Shown: in pieces, positions 14,544 to 18,615 of the stretch
Layout: every line of letters starts with the position of its first letter
Position numbering within the stretch: position 1 is the stretch's first letter
From: Acetobacteraceae bacterium
Lineage (GTDB): Bacteria > Pseudomonadota > Alphaproteobacteria > Acetobacterales > Acetobacteraceae
DNA length: 18,615 bases
Direction of reading: 5' to 3'
NCBI GenBank assembly: GCA_947478535.1
Contig: CANJXD010000048.1
Coordinates: 1-18,615 of the forward strand
Made by a program: the position numbers and the translations under genes
Notes under the pieces: model-generated
The model's input: only the letters and a program-made list of their open reading frames with translations
Databases searched by the model: none
What the model was told of the DNA's origin: nothing

Positions 14544-15930
14544 GAATCGCCGGGCGGCCACGATCGGCGTTGGGCGGCCAATCGTCATCCAGCGCAACTT
14601 CCACGCGGTCCCGGCCATTCTTCTTGGCGCGATACAGCGCGGCATCGGCGGCGCTGACCACGTCATCGGATTGCGCGCCGATGCCGCCGGCGGCAACGCC
14701 GATGCTGACGGTGACACGCAGCAGATTGCCTTCCGCGGGCATCGCCTCATTCGCGATGGCCTGGCGCAGACGCTCGGCGACCAGCAGCCCATCTTCCGTA
14801 TTGGCGCCGGACATGACGACGAGGAATTCCTCCCCGCCATAGCGCGCCACCACGTCGGCCACGCGCAAATGCCCGCGCACACGCTCGGCGACCTCGCGCA
14901 GCACCACATCGCCCGCGGCATGGCCGTAGGTGTCATTCACCAGCTTGAAGCGGTCCACATCCATCAGCAGCACGCAGGCGCCGTTGTTGCGCAACACGCC
15001 TTCAAGGTGGCGGCGCACATAGCGGCGGTTCCGCAGCCCCGTCAGCGGGTCCGTCACCGCCATCTCCAGGCTGCGGTCGAGGTCGGCGCGCAGCCTTTCC
15101 TGGTATCGCTTGCGGCGGATCTGGTTGCGGATGCGGGCGCGCAGTTCGTTCGGATCGACGGGGCGCAGCACATGGTCATTGGCGCCGAGGTCGAAGCCCC
15201 GCAGCACCAGGCCCTTCTGTCCGGGATCGGCGACCAGCATCACCGGCAGGTCCCGCGTCACGGCCTGGGCGCGCAGGCGGGACGCGAGGCGCAGCGCATC
15301 GCCGCCATCGAGCGAGAGGCTCAGCAGCACGACATCATGCTGGCCTTCGAGCAGCAATTCCCAGGCCTCGGCCGGGTCGGAGCAGCGGGTCACCTCAATG
15401 CCATCGACAGCGAGCACGGCGGCCAGCGCCTCGCTCTCCTCGAAATCCTCATTGACGATCAGGGCGCGCGCGCCGGCGACATTGTCGGAAGGCCCGGGCT
15501 GCGGTTCGAAGCCGAGGTCGCGCGCCGTCTCCGCCCGCAGGCGCCAGGCGTCCAGCACCTGCTTCATCCGCAGCAGGGCGCGCAGGCGGGCGAACAGCGT
15601 CGCGTCGTCGACCGGCTTCGAAAGGAAGTCATCCGCGCCCGCTTCCAGGCCGCGCACACGCTCCACCGGGTCCGTCAGCGCCGTGATCATCACCACGGGG
15701 ATATGCGCGGTGGCGTGCTGCGCCTTCAGGCGGCGGCAGACCTCATACCCGTCCATGCCGGGCATCATCACATCCAGCAGCACAACATCGGGCATCCAGC
15801 GCTGCACCGTGGCCAGCGCCTCCGGGCCCGAGGAGGCGATCTGCACTTCGTAGTATTCGTTCAGCAGCTTGGCTTCGAGCAGCCGGCAATTCGCCGCGAT
15901 GTCGTCCACAACAAGAATACGTGCGGTCAT
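14530..15930 (-). CDS. pleD: PleD-type response regulator diguanylate cyclase (REC-REC-GGDEF)
   Basis: The 466-residue protein has the PleD layout: receiver domain 1 (about 4-120), receiver-like domain 2 (about 154-275) and a GGDEF domain (about 290-445) that makes cyclic di-GMP. REC1 is complete: Asp9/Asp10, phosphoacceptor Asp53 in LLDVMMPGMDGYE and Lys105 in FLSKPVD. REC2 has Ser204 (VLLSLSLDGG) at the acceptor position, so it is probably an adaptor for dimerisation as in Caulobacter PleD. The cyclase site GGEEF (365-369) is intact, and RVAD (356-359), five residues upstream, is the RxxD inhibitory site, so product feedback is expected. The ATG at 15930 gives the exact family N-terminus, although no strong ribosome-binding site is visible. 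No divK or sensor kinase lies next to it. Confidence 0.93.
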   Translation of the reverse strand: MTARILVVDDIAANCRLLEAKLLNEYYEVQIASSGPEALATVQRWMPDVVLLDVMMPGMDGYEVCRRLKAQHATAHIPVVMITALTDPVERVRGLEAGADDFLSKPVDDATLFARLRALLRMKQVLDAWRLRAETARDLGFEPQPGPSDNVAGARALIVNEDFEESEALAAVLAVDGIEVTRCSDPAEAWELLLEGQHDVVLLSLSLDGGDALRLASRLRAQAVTRDLPVMLVADPGQKGLVLRGFDLGANDHVLRPVDPNELRARIRNQIRRKRYQERLRADLDRSLEMAVTDPLTGLRNRRYVRRHLEGVLRNNGACVLLMDVDRFKLVNDTYGHAAGDVVLREVAERVRGHLRVADVVARYGGEEFLVVMSGANTEDGLLVAERLRQAIANEAMPAEGNLLRVTVSIGVAAGGIGAQSDDVVSAADAALYRAKKNGRDRVEVALDDDWPPNADRGRPAIRTAR

Positions 15931-16255
15931 CGGGAAGCCAGCCCGCCGCCGTTATGGCCCCCGCATTCCTCGCCTGGGGGCATCCACGCGGCAGCGCGGC
16001 GTGGGACGCACCGGCGTCCCTTCCTCCTGGGCTCTGGCCCTGCGCTGCGGCATCCTTGTCGTCACGTGTTGCATTACCTCGCGGAAGACCTTCAGCGACG
16101 AATGAGGAGAAGCGAGACGGAGGGTGTTCCCACCCCCACAGCTTCCCCGATCAGCCATCGCGCACCCCAAACCTGCCCGCTCACGCGTCGCGCCGCAACG
16201 CCCTGGGGCAAGGAAATCTCCCTCGCCGTGAAGACGTGCGGGTGGGCTGGGTTCC
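15931..16255. other. Intergenic region of 325 bp with overlapping hairpins, no gene seen
   Basis: Between the VOC gene and the pleD-like gene, both on the - strand, I find no credible coding sequence. Two inverted repeats are visible: CCACGC (15984-15989) with GCGTGG (15999-16004), and GGGACGC (16003-16009) with GCGTCCC (16014-16020). They share two bases, so the two stems compete at their ends. A weaker GGGTG/CACCC dyad lies at 16122-16135. These could terminate the VOC transcript or lie in the leader of the pleD-like gene. No T-tract or promoter stands out. Confidence 0.4.
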
Positions 16256-16900
16256 TCAACCGCTGGTCAGGACGGTTTCGCCTCCGTCCGCCTTGCGCAA
16301 CCGCGCGACAAGTCGGGGGTGCGGGCTGCGGCGCACCTTCATCGACTCCTCCAGCCCGCGCTGGGCGAGCGCGTTGCGGACGGCGTCGTGCTCGGGGTGT
16401 TCAGCTTCCAGCGATACCAGGCGCAGCCCCGAATCGGCCAGGCGCGGCGCCGCGCCCTTGCCGTCATCCCATTGGATGAGCGAGGGGATCAGATTGCGCA
16501 TATCCTGCCGCTGCGGCGGCATCGCCATTTTCCAGGACAGGGTCCCGCGCTTCCAGGCCTTCACCTCCCCGGCCTGGGATGGGCCAAGCCGCGCGGCCAC
16601 GGCCTCCAGCGCCGGGGTCCGGGCCACCCAGCCCACCAGATGCGGCCCGGCTTCGAGCATCAGCTTCGTCGCGGGGTCGTCGAGATCGAAGGGCCGCGGA
16701 TGCGGCGGTTCCGGCTGGTCGGGATCGGCGGCGATCACTTCCAGGTAGCAATCGGGGCCGAGGCCGAGCACCAGGTTGTGGGTCCCGATCCCGTCATGCT
16801 TGCCGCCCGGCGCCGGGGCGACGCCCAGATGCGCCAGGATATAGGCCGCCCCTTCCTCAAGCGTGCGGGCGGCGACGACGATGTGGTCGATCTCGGCCAT
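16256..16900 (-). CDS. Glyoxalase-like VOC superfamily protein
   Basis: This 214-residue protein matches the glyoxalase-like (Glyoxalase_3) branch of the vicinal-oxygen-chelate superfamily. The signature is at the N-terminus: MAEIDHIVVAARTLEEG, then LGVAPAPGGKHDGIGTHN and LGPDCYLEVIAADP. Possible metal or polar site residues are His6, His35, His41 and Glu54. The start at 16900 fits the family N-terminus; the open frame extends upstream to 17122 but that part is Arg/Ala-rich repeat-region translation without similarity. The ribosome-binding site is weak (AAGG). The family includes ring-cleavage dioxygenases, isomerases and resistance proteins, and members of this branch are largely uncharacterised, so no substrate is proposed. 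It is divergent from the methyltransferase gene. Confidence 0.82.
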   Translation of the reverse strand: MAEIDHIVVAARTLEEGAAYILAHLGVAPAPGGKHDGIGTHNLVLGLGPDCYLEVIAADPDQPEPPHPRPFDLDDPATKLMLEAGPHLVGWVARTPALEAVAARLGPSQAGEVKAWKRGTLSWKMAMPPQRQDMRNLIPSLIQWDDGKGAAPRLADSGLRLVSLEAEHPEHDAVRNALAQRGLEESMKVRRSPHPRLVARLRKADGGETVLTSG

Positions 16901-16987
16901 GGTCACTGAGCCTTGAAGTGTGAGTTGTCGTAAAGCACGCAGCGCCCGGGATCGCACCGTGGTGCTGCCGCGCGGCCAAGCGTTGCG

Positions 16988-17008
16988 CGCCTCGCTGCCC
17001 GCGAGGCG
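16988..17008. repeat. 7-bp inverted repeat in the VOC/methyltransferase gap
   Basis: CGCCTCG (16988-16994) is the reverse complement of CGAGGCG (17002-17008), with a 7-nt loop. It lies 88 bp upstream of the VOC start, on the far side from the CTTG/CAAG array. It could be an operator for the VOC gene or part of its leader. Nothing else distinguishes it. Confidence 0.4.
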
Positions 17009-17026
17009 TCTCGGGGTCAACGATGC

Positions 17027-17148
17027 CTTGCCTTGCAGGTTGGGCCGGGCCGCCCTGGCTTGCAAGGGCGCGCTCCCAGGCTTGCCCTGATTGGCAAGGT
17101 TCTCGCTTGCCCGAAGGGGCAAGGGTGTCCCTTGTTCCGACAGACAAG
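17027..17148. promoter_or_regulatory. Cluster of ten CTTG/CAAG half-sites upstream of the methyltransferase
   Basis: Ten CTTG or CAAG tetramers fall in 122 bp, at 17027, 17032, 17059, 17063, 17081, 17095, 17106, 17120, 17131 and 17145, where about one is expected by chance. One pair forms the contiguous palindrome CTTGCAAG (17059-17066), the same 8-mer found twice upstream of dgoK. The last six belong to the 25-bp tandem array annotated separately. The 308-bp gap otherwise holds no gene. A regulator-binding region or a structured leader are both possible. Confidence 0.45.
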
Positions 17149-17155
17149 GTTCTCA
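17081..17155. repeat. Three tandem 25-bp units, each a CTTG...CAAG dyad
   Basis: Units start at 17081, 17106 and 17131. Units 1 and 2, and units 1 and 3, each agree at 18 of 25 positions. Each has the form CTTG-N10-CAAGG followed by TTCTC or a variant; units 1 and 3 share CAAGGTTCTC exactly (17095-17104 and 17145-17154). The arms pair as CTTGCC/GGCAAG in unit 1, CTTGCCC/GGGCAAG in unit 2 and CTTGTT/GACAAG (one G-T wobble) in unit 3, so the unit 3 arm changes are compensated. A competing stem, CAAGGG/CCCTTG (17120-17134), spans units 2 and 3. The array ends 41 bp before the GAGGAG of the methyltransferase gene. Confidence 0.7.
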
Positions 17156-17208
17156 TCTGGTGAGTCTGCGCTAGAAGACGGCTGAAATCCGCGACTGAGG
17201 AGCTATTT

Positions 17209-18054
17209 TTGGCCGAATCCGATCTGCCTCCGGCCATTCTGGCCCTGGATGACCAAGGCTGGCTGTCCCTGCTCGTGCGGAGCCTGGCAAGCCGGCAGGT
17301 CGAGGGTGTGACCTTTCCGGCCTTCCCGGATGCCGAAACGCAGCGTCGCTTCGTCGGCGCGGATGGCGTGGCCACGCTGCGGGAAGCCTTTGCCTTCTAC
17401 AGCCTGATGAAGGACCGCGCCGCGGCGCTCGGGCGGCCGCTCTCGCCCGGCCAGGGTCTGCTGGATTTCGGCTGCGGCTGGGGGCGCTTCCTGCGCTTCT
17501 TCTGGAAGGATGTCGGCGCCGCCGGGCTGCATGGCTGCGATGTCTGGCCCGAGGCGATCGAGCTCTGCCGCCAGCTTGGCGTGCCAGGCAATCTTGACCG
17601 GCTGTATCACTGGGGGAAGCTGCCCTACGCCGATGCCAGCCTCGACAGCGCGATGTCCTATTCCGTCTTCACCCACCTGCCAGTCGGCCCGCACCTGCAT
17701 TGGGTGGCGGAGATCGCCCGGGTGCTGAAGCCGGGCGGTGTTTTCGTGCTGACGCTGGAGCCGCCGCGCTTCCTCGATTTCATCGCCGCCATCCCGCCGG
17801 GCGCGACCGGGTGGGAAGCCCAGTTGCGGCGCCATGCCGGCGATGTGCCGGGGCTGCGGGCGCGCTGCGCGGCGGGCGAGATCGCCTTCCTGCCCTCCGG
17901 CGAGGCCGGCGATTTCGCCAGCAGCCTCTATGGCGATGCCGTGGTGCCGCTGCGCTTCATCGAGCGCCACTGGTCGGAATGGTTCACCATCGTCGAATAC
18001 CTGGACGACCCCGCGCGCTTCTTCCAGGCCGTGCTGGTGGTGCAGCGGAGGTAG
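17209..18054 (+). CDS. Class I SAM-dependent methyltransferase
   Basis: The 281-residue protein has the methyltransferase fold: motif I LLDFGCGWGRF (84-94), acidic residue Asp111 in HGCDVWPEAI, the KLPYADASLDSAMSYSVFTHL region (137-156) and RVLKPGGVFVLT (171-182). The N-terminal about 80 residues and the C-terminal part after residue 190 are not motifs I recognise and probably set substrate specificity. Translation appears to start at the TTG at 17209: GAGGAG (17197-17202) lies six bases upstream, and the first in-frame ATG falls around residue 67, inside the conserved fold. The substrate is unknown. The gene is preceded by the CTTG/CAAG repeat array and is divergent from the VOC gene. It ends at a hairpin shared with the convergent receptor gene. 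Confidence 0.85.
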   Translation: MAESDLPPAILALDDQGWLSLLVRSLASRQVEGVTFPAFPDAETQRRFVGADGVATLREAFAFYSLMKDRAAALGRPLSPGQGLLDFGCGWGRFLRFFWKDVGAAGLHGCDVWPEAIELCRQLGVPGNLDRLYHWGKLPYADASLDSAMSYSVFTHLPVGPHLHWVAEIARVLKPGGVFVLTLEPPRFLDFIAAIPPGATGWEAQLRRHAGDVPGLRARCAAGEIAFLPSGEAGDFASSLYGDAVVPLRFIERHWSEWFTIVEYLDDPARFFQAVLVVQRR

Positions 18055-18077
18055 GACGGGGGGACACACCCCCGTCC
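18054..18077. terminator. Bidirectional terminator between convergent genes
   Basis: GGACGGGGG (18054-18062) pairs perfectly with CCCCCGTCC (18069-18077) around a 6-nt loop. The stem begins at the last base of the methyltransferase stop codon and ends 13 bp before the receptor gene stop, so it can end both transcripts. There is no T-tract. Confidence 0.7.
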
Positions 18078-18090
18078 CACCCGGATCTCA

Positions 18091-18615
18091 TCAGAACGTG
18101 AAGCGCGCCCCGACCAGCAGGCTGCGGCCGTAGGTCGCGAAGCCGTTGGCGGGTTCGTAGCGCGCATCCGTCAGGTTGCGGCCCTCGGCATAGGCAGTGA
18201 CGCCATCCGTCACCCGGTAGCTGCCCGTCAGGTTCAGCACCGTGCCGGTCTTGTTGTAGGTGACGCCACCGATGAAGCGGCCCGTATTGTCATAGGCCGC
18301 GGTTTCCGGCGAAGGCCCCGTCACCAGCAATTCCGGCGCGATGGTCAGCCGATCCGTGGGCGAAACCCGCGCACTCAGCGCCACCACATTTTTCGGGCGC
18401 CGCGCGAGCGGTGCGCCGGAGACCTGGTCCCGCGTCTCGGTCAGCGTCCAGGCGATGCGGGCATCGAACCAGGTCGCCGGTCGCAGCGTCAGCCCGAATT
18501 CCATGCCGCGCGCCAGCGCCTCATCCACATTCGTCAGCGTCGAGAAGCTGGGATTGAAGTTGATGAGGTTGTTGAAGCGGCTGTCGAAGTAGGTGACGCT
18601 GGTGGTCATGCCATC
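18091..18615 (-). CDS. TonB-dependent outer-membrane receptor, C-terminal part
   Basis: The gene enters from the right edge and only its last 174 codons or so are present. The translation shows alternating beta-strands and turns of an outer-membrane barrel: TTSVTYFDSRFNNLINF, VDEALARGMEFGLTLRPATWFDARIAWTLT, RRPKNVVALSARVSPTDRLTIAPEL, LNLTGSYRVTDGVTAYAEGRNLTDARYEPANGFATYGRSLLVGARFTF. It ends in a terminal phenylalanine, as required by the BAM machinery. NLTDARYEPANGFATYGRSLL is the conserved last-strand region of TonB-dependent receptors, and the pattern is closest to BtuB-like cobalamin receptors in my judgement. The substrate cannot be assigned without the plug domain. An ATG at 18609 is internal and not the start. 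Confidence 0.88.
   Translation of the reverse strand, partial: DGMTTSVTYFDSRFNNLINFNPSFSTLTNVDEALARGMEFGLTLRPATWFDARIAWTLTETRDQVSGAPLARRPKNVVALSARVSPTDRLTIAPELLVTGPSPETAAYDNTGRFIGGVTYNKTGTVLNLTGSYRVTDGVTAYAEGRNLTDARYEPANGFATYGRSLLVGARFTF

Noticed and set aside
14671..16479. Open frame of about 600 codons on the + strand
   Set aside because: It is antisense to the pleD-like gene and runs through the intergenic gap into the VOC gene; composition is His/Gln/Arg-rich without domains.
16901..17122. N-terminal extension of the VOC protein
   Set aside because: The frame is open, but the added residues are Arg/Ala/Pro-rich, come from the repeat-bearing gap, and the VOC fold begins right at the ATG at 16900.
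17081..17155. CRISPR array
   Set aside because: The 25-bp units are directly adjacent with no spacers, diverge at 7 of 25 positions, and no cas gene is present.

Overview
The window is a GC-rich chromosomal segment with dense, mostly same-strand gene packing and strong third-position G/C bias. The gene families (pca genes with a fused pcaD-pcaC, a PleD-type diguanylate cyclase, a dgoK-dgoA pair, DctPQM and NitT/TauT transporters) point to an alphaproteobacterium. A soil or water Acetobacteraceae (Roseomonas-like) is my best guess; this is inference from content and composition, not from a marker gene.

Layout. (1) 176-1847: ATPase and permease of a NitT/TauT-type ABC importer, with its binding protein not in the window, closed by a perfect 12-bp hairpin. 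(2) 1941-3422 (+): an exported, cysteine-rich protein with an LprI-like N-terminus and no recognised C-terminal family. It converges on 3472-4635 (-), an exported YncE/lactonase-like beta-propeller, with a 10-bp terminator between them. (3) 4793-6273 (+): dgoK and dgoA, the last two steps of the De Ley-Doudoroff galactonate pathway, overlapping by 10 nt. They read divergently from the propeller gene across a region with repeated CTTGCAAG palindromes. (4) 6369-9296 (+): a complete TRAP transporter, dctP-dctQ-dctM. (5) 9390-14475 (+): a beta-ketoadipate pathway cluster, pcaF, a pcaD-pcaC fusion (pcaL type), pcaH, pcaG and pcaB. It covers protocatechuate to acetyl-CoA plus succinyl-CoA except for the CoA transferase pcaIJ, which is not here. 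(6) 14530-15930 (-): a PleD-like REC-REC-GGDEF diguanylate cyclase converging on pcaB. (7) 16256-16900 (-): a glyoxalase-like VOC protein. (8) 17209-18054 (+): a class I methyltransferase starting at TTG. (9) 18091-18615 (-): the C-terminal end of a TonB-dependent receptor running off the right edge.

Genes 4793-14475 lie on one strand and form a catabolic block: sugar-acid enzymes, then a carboxylate importer, then aromatic-acid enzymes. The TRAP transporter sits between the two pathways with a gap of about 95 nt on each side, so its substrate could be a sugar acid or an aromatic acid.

The most unusual non-coding feature is at 17081-17155, in the gap between the divergent VOC and methyltransferase genes. 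It is three tandem 25-bp units, each a CTTG...CAAG dyad, with paired changes in the arms that keep the stem. No CRISPR array, insertion sequence, tRNA, rRNA or phage gene was seen. I did not find a clear new multi-gene system; the repeat arrays are the best candidates for something undescribed.
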